Assembly: GCA_905116865.2 (NCBI GenBank)
Contig: CAJHNH020007057.1
Coordinates: 254,100 to 318,099, forward strand
Reading direction: 5' to 3'
Origin: Candidula unifasciata
Taxonomy: Eukaryota > Mollusca > Gastropoda > Stylommatophora > Geomitridae
Length of the DNA: 64,000 nucleotides
The notes under the pieces were generated by a model, which did not search any database, was not told where the DNA came from, and was given only the letters and a program-made list of their open reading frames with translations. How positions within the stretch are numbered: the stretch's first letter is position 1; every line of letters starts with the position of its first letter. The position numbers and the translations under genes were made by a program. Positions 1 through 11,300 of this stretch are shown in pieces.

Positions 1-142
1 GCTGGGATCAAATCACTGACAGCTGGGATAAAATAAGTGAAAGCTGGGATAAAATCAGAGACAGCTTGGATAAATCACTGACAGCTGGGATCAAATCACT
101 GACAGTTGGGATAAAGTCACTGACAGCTGGGATGACTGACAG
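1..142. repeat. 21-bp minisatellite, cut by window edge
   Basis: Seven tandem units of about 21 bp (GCTGGGATCAAATCACTGACA), with 16-20 bp shortened units; continues left of the window. Confidence 0.9.
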
Positions 143-576
143 CTATATTATCAAAGCACTATGGACAAAGGCTACATGGACGAGAGATGCTCATTTTAGG
201 AAAGCTTTTTTGCTGGACATGAGAGACTGGAGCCAATAGTTCTACAAGAAATGAAGTCACACACAACAAATTCAAGCAAGAATTTGAAGAGTTATGATGA
301 TGTTTCAGAAGAAGAATAAATGTAGAATTTTGTACATGAATAAATGTAGGTTTCTATTTTTGTAGATCCCCGACAGCTCAGTCTAGACTAATAAAGGCTA
401 TGGTGCACGATGAGGACGTGTGGCAGGAGTCTTGCATGAGGTTCTGGAGGCCAACTCAGAGCCTGCTGGCAACCAAGATGAAGTACAGGATGTCTCCTTA
501 TATACAGCACAATGGCCTTGTATCAAAAAAATACAAACTTTATGATTCTAAAAAAACAAATATAATAATAATAATA

Positions 577-967
577 AGGCAGCCGCCATGGTTTAGCGGC
601 TAGATGCTCGCCTGCGGATCCAAAGGTTGTGAGTTCAATTCCCGGTGAAGCCAGACTTTTTTTTTTCTTTAATTCTTTGAGTCTCAAGGAACGCATCATA
701 CGTTCATAGTTTCCCGCCTAGAGCTCCAATGAACGCAAGATGCGCCGATTTTACATCTCTTTTGACTACCCCTTGGGCCTCTGATGCTAAACCTCCTGGG
801 ACTCAAAGAGTTAACAAAAATGACCTTGACTTCCAGGTTGAGCTGGCCTTAAATGGGAAACAGATAAAGTCATGGGAAGTAAAGGCAGCTGGCAGGATGT
901 TGACCACATCACCTACCAAGTGCCGATTATTCAGTAAAATATAAGGCTAGCCTTATATGCCCAATGC
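577..967 (+). repeat. tRNA-derived SINE (CCGCCATGG-type), interrupted by a MITE
   Basis: Starts GCCGCCATGGTTTAGCGGCT (A-box-like) with GGTTGTGAGTTCAATTCC as B box, and ends in the family's body (GTTGACCACATCACCTACC, then GGCTAGCCTTATATGCCC). The 146-bp MITE at 669-814 splits it. Related copies lie at 6655, 13000, 16845, 39040, 59475 and 62060. Confidence 0.8.
669..814. mobile_element. TTAA-flanked MITE, copy 1
   Basis: 146 bp, ends TTAATTCTTTGAGTC and ACTCAAAGAGTTAA (inverted). Same length and ends as 9408-9553. Inserted inside a SINE. Confidence 0.75.
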
Positions 968-1009
968 ACCTGAAGGAATGTAAAAGCGTCCTTTACGTAC
1001 TGTTTACTC

Positions 1010-1135
1010 ATCATCATCATAAACCACTTCTGCCGTTAAACGTCGCGGGGAGGAATAATTTGCGATGCAGTGCACGTTGGCTGCCACTGGCTATTGTCAT
1101 GCTGTGAAGGCGTAGAGTGTCTTTAATGTTGTTGT
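1010..1135. repeat. Dispersed repeat also present at 49770-49890
   Basis: Shares AACGTCGCGGGGAGG...TTTGCGAT...CTATTGTCAT with 49770-49890; probably the untranslated 3' end of an old retroelement. Confidence 0.45.
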
Positions 1136-1431
1136 TCCATGTTTTCCGCTGCCGTCCTCTTGCTCTTGTAGCTGATCTTCTGAGATGTAGAGCTTGTGAT
1201 GGTATTTGTACTTTTTACTAAATATAATAAATATGTAATTATACAGCACCACAAAACACATACAAAACATTGTTATGTCAGATGATAACGGAATATTTTA
1301 TTTGTCGACATTATGTTACAACGTTTATAACGCATGGGAATTGTATATTCTAATATGAGACAATAATCGCCGTGAGCTCAATACAACCATTTTACATTTC
1401 ATCAAAAAACGTGTATAATAAACACCTGGTC

Positions 1432-1719
1432 TTCTTCTTCTTCTTCGCGTTCACCAGCTGTACACTCTGGTGGAAAGTTCTGGTTGCTCGTCCACTACTG
1501 AACTGCAGTCCTGCTCCAGAACCTGAGTGTTGCGTGTGCATCAGTTTTACAGATCTCATTCGCTTGAATACAGACTGTTGGTTCCTTGCCTCTCGGGCAG
1601 ATGCACTCCGACTTCAAAGGAAGCTCCCCAATTAGTCGACTCTTACAACATGCTTTTGGGGAGGCAGTGGGTCTATTCTTGTTTTCCCCACAATGGGGCC
1701 CCGGAACCCACACGGAGGA
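1432..1719 (-). mobile_element. GAA-tailed SINE-like element with 11-bp TSD
   Basis: Full 288-bp copy of the commonest repeat of the window. Read on the minus strand it begins near CCGTGTGGGTTCCGGGGCC and ends in (GAA)n. Flanked by perfect direct repeats AACACCTGGTC (1421-1431 and 1720-1730). Confidence 0.88.
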
Positions 1720-1796
1720 AACACCTGGTCAATATGGTTATCTCATGTTTCAAAACCATAGTAAACAGTTAATGATCCTTTTTCTTTGTTTGACCT

Positions 1797-2293
1797 GCAA
1801 CCAGAGTTCTGGTTGTTCATCCACTTGTGGACGTGAGTCCTGTTCCAGAAACAAGTTTGTGTGCACATCCATTTAACAGATCTGGCTTATCTGTATGCAG
1901 GCCTGGCTCGCTAGCGTAGATGGCTAAACCGGACTGCGCGGTGAGCGGGTGACGAACTCCTTGTGGTCCGGGTTCACGCCCGGGGGTAGGCAGAAAAGCC
2001 ATATTTCTCCGAGGTTTATGGTATCTATCATGGAATCAAGGCCGAAGGTTTGCGAAATCCATAATACCGAGCCTAAGGGTTAACAACTCATGGCTTCTGG
2101 ATATTTTAAAAAAAAATATGTATGTAGACTGTTGGTTCCTCGCCTCTCAGGCAGATGCATTCTGTCTTTGAAACAGCCTTAATCAGTTGAATTTTATGAC
2201 ATGCTTGTTGGGGAGGGGGGGGGGGGGGGGGACACAATATATATATTTTCTCCCTCTCCCAATCCGGGCCCTGGAACCCACACAAGAGGACCC
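1797..2293 (-). mobile_element. GAA-tailed SINE-like element, split by a SINE insertion
   Basis: Left part 1797-1902 and right part 2112-2293 are two halves of one element, separated by the tRNA-derived SINE at 1903-2106. A run of 17 G (2215-2231) sits at the family's usual G-rich position. Confidence 0.8.
1903..2106 (+). mobile_element. tRNA-derived SINE nested in another repeat
   Basis: TAGCGTAGATGGC (A box) and GGGTTCACGCCC (B box), about 200 bp, ending in an A-rich tail. Near-direct repeats ATCTGTATGCAG and ATATGTATGTAG at its borders are the target duplication in the host repeat. Confidence 0.7.
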
Positions 2294-2295
2294 CA

Positions 2296-2400
2296 TTTCA
2301 AGACTTGAGATGAGACAGGGTGAGCTGCATGTGCTTGCAAAAGATAGGACAACATGGCATGAATTGGTTGAGGGCCTATGCTCCGTTGGGGGGATAAAGG
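2296..2400 (+). mobile_element. LINE 3' remnant
   Basis: Encodes QGELHVLAKDRTTWHELVEG, the typical last residues of LINE reverse-transcriptase ORFs; related to 13110-13270. Confidence 0.55.
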
Positions 2401-2439
2401 ACTTTGGAAGAAGGAACTTATTCATGTCATGATTATTGG

Positions 2440-2765
2440 ACTGAATCATCTCCTCCATGCCTTGATTCAATGACTGAATAATACAAACTCCTCCACGCCT
2501 TGATTCAATGATTGGATAATACAAACTCCTCCACGCCTTGATTCAATGATTGTATGATACAACACCTCCACGCCTTGATTCAATGACTGTATAATACAAA
2601 CTCCTCCACGCCTTGATTCAATGATTGTATAATACAAACTCCTCCACGCCTTGATTCAATGATTGTATGATACAAACTTCTCCACGCCTTGATTCAATGA
2701 CTATAATACAAACTTCTCATTGCCTTGATTCAATGATTGTATAATACAAACTTCTCCAAGCCCTA
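2440..2765. repeat. 38-bp minisatellite
   Basis: About eight units of CCTCCACGCCTTGATTCAAT plus an 18-base AT-rich half (GATTGTATAATACAAACT), with small indels. Confidence 0.9.
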
Positions 2766-2828
2766 CTGGTATGTACATATCTCATTGTGCTTTGATTCAT
2801 CAATCACATAAACTATATTTGTGATGTA

Positions 2829-3100
2829 ATCTTCTTCGCGTTCACTGGCTGTAAATTCCAGCAGAAAGTTCTGATTGTTTGTTCACTCCTGGATTCATCA
2901 TGTTTCAGAACCTAAGTGGTGTGTGCACATCCATTTTACAGATCTGACTTATTTGTGTACAGTCTGTTGGTTCCTTGCCTCTCGGGAATATCTATTCCAA
3001 CTTCAAAGGAAGCTCCCAATAGGTCGACTCTTAGGACATGCTTTGTGGTAGCCAGTGGGTCTGTTCTTGTTTTCCCCATAATGGGGAACCGGAACCCGGA
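2829..3100 (-). mobile_element. GAA-tailed SINE-like element
   Basis: Carries the family landmarks TTTTACAGATCTG, CTGTTGGTTCCTTGCC and CCCCATAATGGGG in family order; the tail is short (CTTCTTCGCG on the plus strand). Confidence 0.8.
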
Positions 3101-3507
3101 TGGGGTTCATTCAGAATTTGATTTATTGATTGTAAAACCTCCACCATGCCTCGCATAACAAACTGTACCTTCAAAACCATTTGAACTTTCAGATTTTCGG
3201 TTTACAAATATTCCACCCAAGATATTAAAGAATGAACTCAAAACAACTCAATACAGTAATTACAAGGCAATAAATTAGTTTTTCCTGGCACCAGTAAGCA
3301 GGTAAATAAAGATTCTACTCTTTATCAACAGAGTTGAGACAGAATTCTCAAAGAGCTATATAAATCCTATCCTGATATGCGCAAGTGAATCATGGGCAGG
3401 TGGCCAATCAGTGAAAAACTATGTGGAAGTGGAGGAGATGTGGTTTTTAAAGATGAATGAGAACACCCTGGACAGATAAAAAGAGTATAAATAAAAAAAA
3501 AAAAAAA

Positions 3508-3674
3508 GAACTGACTCGCAGAGAACTAAAAGAACTGACTCGCAGATAACAAAAAGAACTGACTCGCAGAGAACTAAAAGAACTGACTTGCAGAGAACTA
3601 AAAGAACTGACTCGCAGAGAACTAAAAGAAATGACTCACAGAGAACTAAAAGAACTGACTCGCAGAGAACTAAC
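3508..3674. repeat. 24-bp minisatellite
   Basis: Seven units of GAACTGACTCGCAGAGAACT plus AAAA. Being a multiple of three, it encodes a constant octapeptide in each frame, but no gene context supports a protein. Confidence 0.9.
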
Positions 3675-3679
3675 TGCAC

Positions 3680-3815
3680 ACATCAGAAGGGGACAATCTA
3701 CATTATTTGGTCATATCATGAGCAGGAGAAACTGGAGTACCTCAAGTTGGAAGGGGCAGAGGGAGACCGAGAAAAGATGCTGAAATGCATCATATTTGTC
3801 AGAATTTACTGAAAG
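3680..3815 (+). mobile_element. LINE 3' remnant
   Basis: Broken frames encode HIRRGQSTLFGHIMSR then REKMLKC, like the end of LINE reverse-transcriptase ORFs. Confidence 0.55.
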
Positions 3816-3894
3816 TACACGAGACAGAAAGCTGTGGATAGATGTGACTACCAACTCTACATGACATGAACTATAGAAGATCATCTGAGGGCAG

Positions 3895-4810
3895 ATAGGC
3901 AGGCCTCATGTTTTTTAGGGGTGGCAAGTTTTTGCTTCTGACAATAGTTAGATGTTGCATTTTCCTCCATAAGTAGACAAAAACTTACTGCTCTGTCACC
4001 CAGCCACTGAGTTAAGCGCATGGCCAGGACAATGTGAGCTGTGAATTTCATAAGGAATGCTTTTTAAATGCGCCCAATGTGGTCTGAATTGTGAATTGCA
4101 GATTCAGATGACAGCGAGTGGCCTGTAGCCAGAAAACTGGTGGTGTCTTACGCAATTAATTGCATGTAAAGTTATTGATCTGTTTAACTGTTGCTTCCAT
4201 GGACGGTGAACTGCATTTCTGACTGTTTGTGCTGGCACTTCTAAAGCTGCCTTAAGCAACTGATACACGGTGTATGTCTGGTAGTCTTAGTTTCAGCTTC
4301 ATAGCAAACGGGTCACCCCATCTTTGCTCTGCTCCTGTGCCAACGAAAAACACACAGAATGTTAATCACAGTCCCTCGTGGAAAGATTGACAGGCTACTG
4401 TCGCAGCATATCTAGCATACACACGCATTAAAGCATACGGTAGCCATCCGAAGTGCTAACGCAAACAGTCCGACATTAGAAATGCAGTTCATCATTGACG
4501 GTAGCAGAAGTCACCAACAGATAAGCAGTTTCCCACGCAATCAATTTTAATCACATACGGGCACCACTAACATTGCGACGACAGGCCACGCACCATTTTA
4601 TGAATCTATAATTCACACCACCACGTTGGTCACAGTCGAAAAAACATTCCAAATGAAATCTGCAGCTCACAGTGTCATGCCAAGCATTCAACTCAGAAGC
4701 TGAGCGACGAAACTATATCCAGTCTGCAAATGGAGCAAAAATGCATCGGCCACCGTCCAGCAAAAGCAAAAAATTTGCCTTGGCTCTAAACAGTGCCCTT
4801 GCCTAGCGTC
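3895..4810. repeat. Long diverged foldback (inverted repeat) element
   Basis: Two arms of roughly 400 bp face each other around position 4345. For example GAACTGCATTTCTGACTGTTTG near 4208 is answered inverted near 4460-4486, and GGCAAGTTTTTGCTT near 3922 by an inverted match near 4765-4780. No target duplication was found. Confidence 0.6.
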
Positions 4811-4829
4811 CATTTTGACCGCCATACGT

Positions 4830-6036
4830 GTGTGTGTTTCTGGCTGTGCTGAGACTGTCGTATGCGTCAATTGTGTTTACAGAGGGAATGATTGATATTC
4901 TGTGTGGGTTTTTTTGGGAACAGAAACAGAGAAACTATGGGGGTTGCCCATTTGCAATGAAGTGGAAACTCTGATTACCTGATTTAGCGAATTAAGAAGG
5001 GAATACTGGCCCACTGAGTCAACACTGTACTCTAAGTTGTTTGGAACTGAAAGGGAACTTATAAAAATCAGTCAAGTTTATCAAAAGAACTTGTCTGTCA
5101 GTGTAAATCAGAAAATGGACACAAGAAGAAGAAGAATTATCCGATTTGGATAATTTGGCTAGCGGTCTTTAATTAGTTCACGTAGTGGGAGTGGCCAAAG
5201 CTGCTGCACTTGATTGGATTCATATCAGTTGTCAGGGATTATTTCCCCCTCCCCACCCGTGGTATGCAACAATACGCAGCACCTGCACCTTTTTAGGTCA
5301 TCAGCTGTTCAGTTTGTGTAACAGACACTCTGTGATGAGTACCGGCACCTTTTAAGACACTTTTAAATGGATACTGGCAACTTTTAATTCCTATGAAAAA
5401 AGCCATCAATGGTACAGGAAAGAACAGAATTGAAGGCTAGACTGTGAACATAATATGTCGAATAACAGCAAGATAGGATGACAATGATGAGAGATCAGGC
5501 AAATAGATTTTTATAGCTAAAAAAAAAAGAAGGAAAAAAGCATGAGAAGGCAAAATATTGGACAGACAAGAAAGGGCAGACAAAGAAAAACATTTATACA
5601 TGCACATGTATATCAATACAGAGCAGAAAGACAAGGAAATAAAGAAAGCAGACCCACACAGATAACTAAAGAATAGAATGATCATGAAGTTTTTTACTGG
5701 GGACTCAACACTTCAACAGATAACCACCAACACAGTTTTATCTAATATTCTGTCTAGGTCTCTGAAGGTTGTGTGTTCATTTCACAGCTGCATCACTCAG
5801 TTCATGCGTGTATTTTTTACGGAGATCCCTGGGGATCATGGCCCGAGCTGAGGAGTTTGTGCAATGCTCTCGGCGGCAGGTGGCTAGCCGCTCTGTGGAG
5901 GGAGACCAAGTCATATGGGATAAAACCAGGTCCATTGAAGACGATCGTCTCAACATTAACCTTTAACTGCTTCTACTTTTTATTTGGTCTGGTTTATTTA
6001 CATTTTAAAAAGTTTCATGCGCGGCCTCAGGGTTTA
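4830..6036. other. Intergenic, nothing recognised apart from the small repeat at 5330
   Basis: No exon-like frames, arrays or element ends seen; short open frames have no family resemblance. Confidence 0.4.
5330..5400 (+). repeat. Short dispersed repeat (also 11135-11230)
   Basis: GATGAGTACCGGCACCTTTT followed by an ACACTTTTAAA-like segment recurs at 11135-11230. Confidence 0.4.
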
Positions 6037-6046
6037 AATACTTGAT

Positions 6047-6318
6047 GATGTTCTTCTTTTTCTTCTTTGTTCACTGGCAGAAAGTCCTGGTTGTTCATCC
6101 GTTTGGACTGTTGCTTTGTGCCAGGGTCTGAGTTTCGCATGTACCTCCATTTTACTGGCTTATTTGTGTGCAGTTGTTTCTTCTTTGCTGATCAGGCTGA
6201 TACACTCCGACTTCGAATGAAGATTCCAATTAGTCGACTTCTACGACATGCTTGTTGGGAAGGCAATGGGTCTATTCTTGTTTTTCCCACAATGGGACCC
6301 CGGAACCCACACGAGGAG
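6047..6318 (-). mobile_element. GAA-tailed SINE-like element with 10-bp TSD
   Basis: Family landmarks throughout; flanked by AATACTTGAT at 6037-6046 and 6319-6328. Confidence 0.85.
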
Positions 6319-6654
6319 AATACTTGATTCTGATGAAAATGATGAAGATAACGTGCTCCGATTAGTGTGTAAACACATGTTGGTTCAGTTTAGATAATCA
6401 ACCAGTTGCCATCTTCACGATGAAGGTTGTTTTAAAAGAATCTTCACCACTTTCTGACTCACACTCTGGTTGTTCATTCTGACAGACTGCTGTTCCTCCA
6501 TCCCAATGTTACTGACCCACTAGTATCGCTGCCTACCTCTTGCCTGCCTGCTTTTAACTGATTCCATGCACCGAAGTTTGGCTTCACCAAGAGAAATTAT
6601 AACATTTATTTCATTCGTATTTTTTTTGGAAACATTATTTTAACCACAGTGAAT

Positions 6655-6925
6655 GGGAGCCGCCATGGTGTAGTAGCTAGACACACACCTCAGTCCTGGA
6701 GGTTGTAGGTTCAAACTGCATCCAGCCAGATTTTGTTTTTCAAAAATGACTCTGGCTGTCGGGTTGACCCAGCCTAAATGGGTCCTAGGTAATGTAATGA
6801 GAAGTAAAGGTGACCGGCGTGATGCTGACCATATCACCCACCGAGTGCTGAGTGGTCAATAAAATATAGGTCTAGCCCTATGTGCCCAATACGCACCATG
6901 GCATTAAAAATGGTCCTTTACCCCA
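6655..6925 (+). mobile_element. tRNA-derived SINE (CCGCCATGG-type), near full length
   Basis: GAGCCGCCATGGTGTAGTAGC head, GGTTGTAGGTTCAAACTGC as degenerate B box, and a body ending CCCTATGTGCCCAATACGC then GGTCCTTTACC. Confidence 0.8.
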
Positions 6926-6929
6926 ATGA

Positions 6930-7493
6930 ATGGACTACAATACTAGTAAAAACATAGGCTGCCAGATTTCTTTAATATATTCTGACTAAAGGCAAATAAA
7001 TAGACAAAACATGCCATTTTGAATGATACATATAAGTATGCATCAAATCATACGACCATGGTTTTGTACATATGAAGAATAACCAATCACACATGGTGCG
7101 TTGTGCGGGACCTAAACAGTTCATGTGTTCCTGTCTGTTTAGAAGAGGTAATCTTTCTGTGTCAGTCCGTATGGCATTCCTGGTGTCTTTATCACAGAAC
7201 ACAATAAGCTCAATAGAATCAGGACACACAAAAAACAGTTCCTATCCACCTTTAACAGATATGGAATTTACAAACATTATAATATCAACTTATCTATAGT
7301 TTTTCAGCCTCTACACTGGTGCAGAGAGGTACTCCACTGTATATTTGCTTTGGTACAATTACAAACATATCTACATATATATCGAAATTATGCTCCTGTT
7401 CTTGTGAAAAGGGAAGCATCCTTCGATAGTTTCCCACAAATATTTGAGACGAAAGGCTTCATTCACACTGTACAAGTCTTTGCTTCATTATTC
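6930..7493. other. Downstream flank of ING, nothing recognised
   Basis: AT-rich; no exon or repeat identified. May include ING 3' UTR if a distal poly(A) site is used. Confidence 0.4.
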
Positions 7494-7499
7494 TTTATT
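7494..7499 (-). terminator. Candidate ING polyadenylation signal
   Basis: AATAAA on the minus strand about 565 bases past the ING stop codon. It lies close to a repeat copy at 7512-7690, so the true 3' end is uncertain. Confidence 0.35.
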
Positions 7500-7511
7500 T
7501 TTTTATCCTTC

Positions 7512-7690
7512 TGTCAGAAAACTTACATCAGGAAGCCTTGATGAAAGCTATCGAGCAGCCCAAATCTCCCTGTGTGCCATACAGCCTTGTCTTGATTGAG
7601 GTGGGAACCGACCAAATTGCTTCTCTGTTAACAGCATACAGTTTACGATGTTGTAGAACCTGCTAAGCCATTTAAGGTACCAAGTTTCAT
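7512..7690 (+). repeat. Dispersed repeat (three copies in window)
   Basis: CTGTCAGAAAACTTACATCA then CCTTGATGAAAGCTATCGAG; related to 13530-13790 (inverted) and 17725-17890. Confidence 0.6.
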
Positions 7691-8062
7691 GGACACATCT
7701 CCGTAGTCTTCGTTTTGAAACTTACTTGCCACATCAAGCAGCCTGTCAGCTGTTTTGTGCTTCTTTGGCCAATATCTGCTTTGTGCCGCTAAGCATCACT
7801 TTTGAACAGGTGATAGGTAGCAGAGCCAGGGTGCGCTCGGTTACCCGATATGCTGTGATGTAAAGTTTCAGGCTGTTACTGACGCCTTCAATTAATCTTT
7901 TATCTCTAACCCACCTCTAGGTGCTTCCATTTTCATGTTGTATGCTCTCGCTGCCGGCATCGTCAAATTAATTTTCACTTGGCCTGTGCTCTACTTTGAG
8001 TTAAATGAGATTTCCTTCTTATTTACATATATATATATAACATTTTCATATATTAATGACAT

Positions 8063-8347
8063 CTATTTGTCTGGTCGTTTAACATTTGACTTATCACCCC
8101 TACAGTCTGGGCAGTACCATTTTCCCTTCGGCTTTGACCGTAAACCTACACAGCCAAAGTGGTACCACTCAATGACACACTTTTCATTGTCACATCCAAT
8201 CATTTCACCGTAAGAAACATTGCTGCATGAACAATATGTCGGTTCATTTGGATCAATCTGGAAATCTGCCGGCGAATCTCCATGATTCGTCTCTTTCTTT
8301 GTGACCTTGCGTTTTTTCTTCTTCTTTGCTACCTTTTCCTTTTCCTC
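8063..8347 (-). CDS. ING1/2: ING exon 4 (PHD finger and stop)
   Basis: Acceptor is a long pyrimidine tract followed by CACAG; 285 nt end with TAG at 8065-8063. Encodes the lysine-rich segment and the PHD finger ([19 protein letters not shown] then WYHFGCVGL then [10 protein letters not shown]). The short tail SNVKRPDK is less polybasic than vertebrate ING1/2 tails. Confidence 0.96.
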   Translation of the reverse strand, partial: EEKEKVAKKKKKRKVTKKETNHGDSPADFQIDPNEPTYCSCSNVSYGEMIGCDNEKCVIEWYHFGCVGLRSKPKGKWYCPDCRGDKSNVKRPDK

Positions 8348-11300
8348 CTGTGAAAAAAAAAAACAGAAATAGTTACAGGCTGTATTTTATCTTAATATTT
8401 GCACGAAACTGAACGTATAAAAGATTCCAAGAAAGCTCACTTTGAAATTTGTATATGCACTATTAAGTTAGTTGCATATCTTTTACAGGACCTTGCAGAA
8501 CCAACCCTAGCATTTTTGGGCTGTTGTGGTTTTTCTAGGCAATTTTACATTTATTAGTTTGCCGTTGCTTTCTGAACGGCAGCTCTCGGTACCACTGCTG
8601 AAACCAATGCAAGATAAATCGTCCGTAGCTGGGATCGAACCCAACACCTCGACTTTACAAAGTGCGTTCACAATGCCTAAGCCACAGATGCCGACACGCA
8701 ACGACTATATTTCCCCCAAAATAAGACAGTCTACTATTAATGTTTGTTCCAAAAGATGACTTAAGGCTTTTTTTTCGGTGGATATCTTTCTTTTTCATGG
8801 ACTTAAATCTATATTTAGATTATAAATTATTTAAAGCATTAATGTCAACAATATTATTTATTTGTTCATTTATTACCTCATAATTCACTGTGACCGCCGT
8901 GTGTTTCATGAAAGCCATCTGTCTGAAAATGTTAACTAGTACTCATATTTGAGGGTAGGGCTTACATTATAAGCAGCCTGAAAATTGCTACGGATTATTT
9001 TGTTGGCATTTCTTATTTTTGGGAAAACACAGAAGTGAGGGCAATCTCAATATCTCTACAACCCAAACTTGTTCTAACATCGTTCTCCCCCCGTTCACGG
9101 AAATTATCTGGCTGGCCTGAGGTTCTTACCAATGGATCAATGAGTTCTTCTTCTTCTCCTTCTTCATTTTCACCAGCTGCAAACTCTGGCAGAAAGTTCT
9201 GGTTGTTCTTCCACTTCTAGACTTTAGACTCGCTCCAGAACTTGAGTGTTGCATGCACATCCATTTTACAGATTGGACTCATTTGTATGCAAACTGTTAG
9301 TTCCTTGCTTCTCAGGCAGATGCACTCTGACTTCAAAGAAAACCCCCAATTAGTTAGGGAGACAGTGGGTCTATTCTTGTTCTTCCCACAAGGGGAAATG
9401 AGCTATTTTAACTCTTTGAGTACCAAGAAACGCATCATATGTTCATAAGTTTCTACGTAGAAGCCTAGTTAACGCATGATGGGCCAATTTTATATCTATC
9501 TTTACTACCCATTGGGCCTGTGATGCTAAACCCACTGGGACTTGAAGAGTTAACGACTGTTACAATGAGTTTCTTGGGATGCATGATGTTAAAGTTTCCT
9601 TTTCCTTTCGATGTTTCCTTGTGTTCAATAACCACACGGCTGTAGACGAAACTCTCAGCATTAAGCTACTTTAGCCAAGGTGAGTGAGTACCTCACTTTA
9701 TAACAACCCTTGCTGACAGCAAAAGACATTACAGAAATGTCTTCTTCTTCTCAGCGCTCACAACCTATAAACTCCAGCACAAAGTTCTGGCAATGAACCC
9801 ACTTCCGGAAACTGGGTCTTGTTCCAGAACCTGAGTTTTGCGTGCAGATCTATTTTACAGATTTGGCTTATCTGTGTGTAGACTGTTGGTTCCTCACCTC
9901 TCAGACAGAAACATTCAGACTTTAAAAGGGAAATTCCCTAATCAGACGCCCTTTACGACATTAATGTTAGAGGAGTAGAGGTCTATTCTCCCCCCCCCCC
10001 CCCCCCCCCCCCCCACCAAACAGTGACTTGATACTCCCACAGGAGAACTCTTATTCAATCTTTAAAGATAAAAAACCTTCGCTTTCAAACTGCAATGCTA
10101 CACACACACACACACAAAATCTTAGAATACCCAGGAGCAAGAAAAAGCAAAACACTGATATCCTCCTACATGATCTAAACATGAAAAAGAAATGACTCTT
10201 CATAAACAGAATCCTATCCAGAAAGCTGAAGTATTCTGGCCATTTTTCATGCCATGGTGGCTTGGAGAGAACAGCGATGGAGGGTACCCTTTTCAGAAAA
10301 CAAGGCAGAGGTCGACCTCCGTGAATGTGGATACAAGACACTGAAGATGCATTGGTTATGAAAGCACACACAGCTGGAGAATTGGCTAGAGAAAGAAAAA
10401 TAGCCTTTCAGATGTGCTGTGAAGACAGCGACATTCTGTAAAGGCCATGGTGACTGGTGATTTTTAAGCAGCTTTTTTCAAGTGCCAAGTCACATAGAAA
10501 CGGAAATTATAAAATATTTTGACAAGAAGAGCTATTACAAAACACAATATAACGGTTTGTTGTGTGTTGAGATATGTCTTGATATACGCTTTCCTGCAGT
10601 CGCCCATACTGTCCACACTATCTGAAATGATTACCTTGACTTCCTCCTCTACCGTTTCCACTTTCTGCTGCCGTTGCCGTTTATTTGCATTATTTTTCTC
10701 AGGCTTTTCAGGTTCTACTTTTGTTTCCTTCTTGACTGGAGGAACAATAACTTCTTCTGGCTCGGGTTCTTTCGTAGAACCAGGATCTGGATATAGAAAA
10801 AAAAGCTGTTCATTTAAGTTCACTCAGATAACATTTCATTTCATAAGCGGAGAAAAAAAATACCACATTGCTGTAATGTGTGCAACATAAGGTGGGCAGG
10901 GAGAGAAACATGTTAAATACACTTTAGTGGGTAGAAAGAAACATGTGAAGTATATTTTAGTGGGCAGAGAGAAACATGTGAATTATACTGTAGTGCGAAG
11001 AGAGAAATGTGAAGTACATTTTAGTGGACAGAAAGAGAAACATGTGAAGAATATTTATTTGGCAGAACAGGGGGTAAAAGAATGTGAAAATCTAACATGG
11101 CATCCTTTTTCCAGCACTACTGTAAAAGACACCTATTGGTGAGTACCGGCACCATTTTTTCAAAGACATTTTGAAGTGAGTAGCAGAACTTTTTTCCCCC
11201 CATAGAAAACTGTTTGGTGTGTTACTGAAATTAAAAATCATGAACTTTGTTACGGGCTGATGTTTGTAGCACCATGTACTCAACAGGCCAAGCTGGCATG

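Noticed and set aside
7935..8213. 92-aa plus-strand frame
   Set aside because: Opposite the PHD-finger exon of ING; shadow.
8640..8690. tRNA genes suggested by good B boxes (also 12484, 47645, 39250)
   Set aside because: The B boxes lie in repeated 230-290 bp elements without a foldable tRNA; they are SINE promoters.
10464..10634. Extension of ING exon 3 to a later stop
   Set aside because: Intronic read-through encoding hydrophobic sequence; splicing at 10635 joins to the PHD exon in phase.
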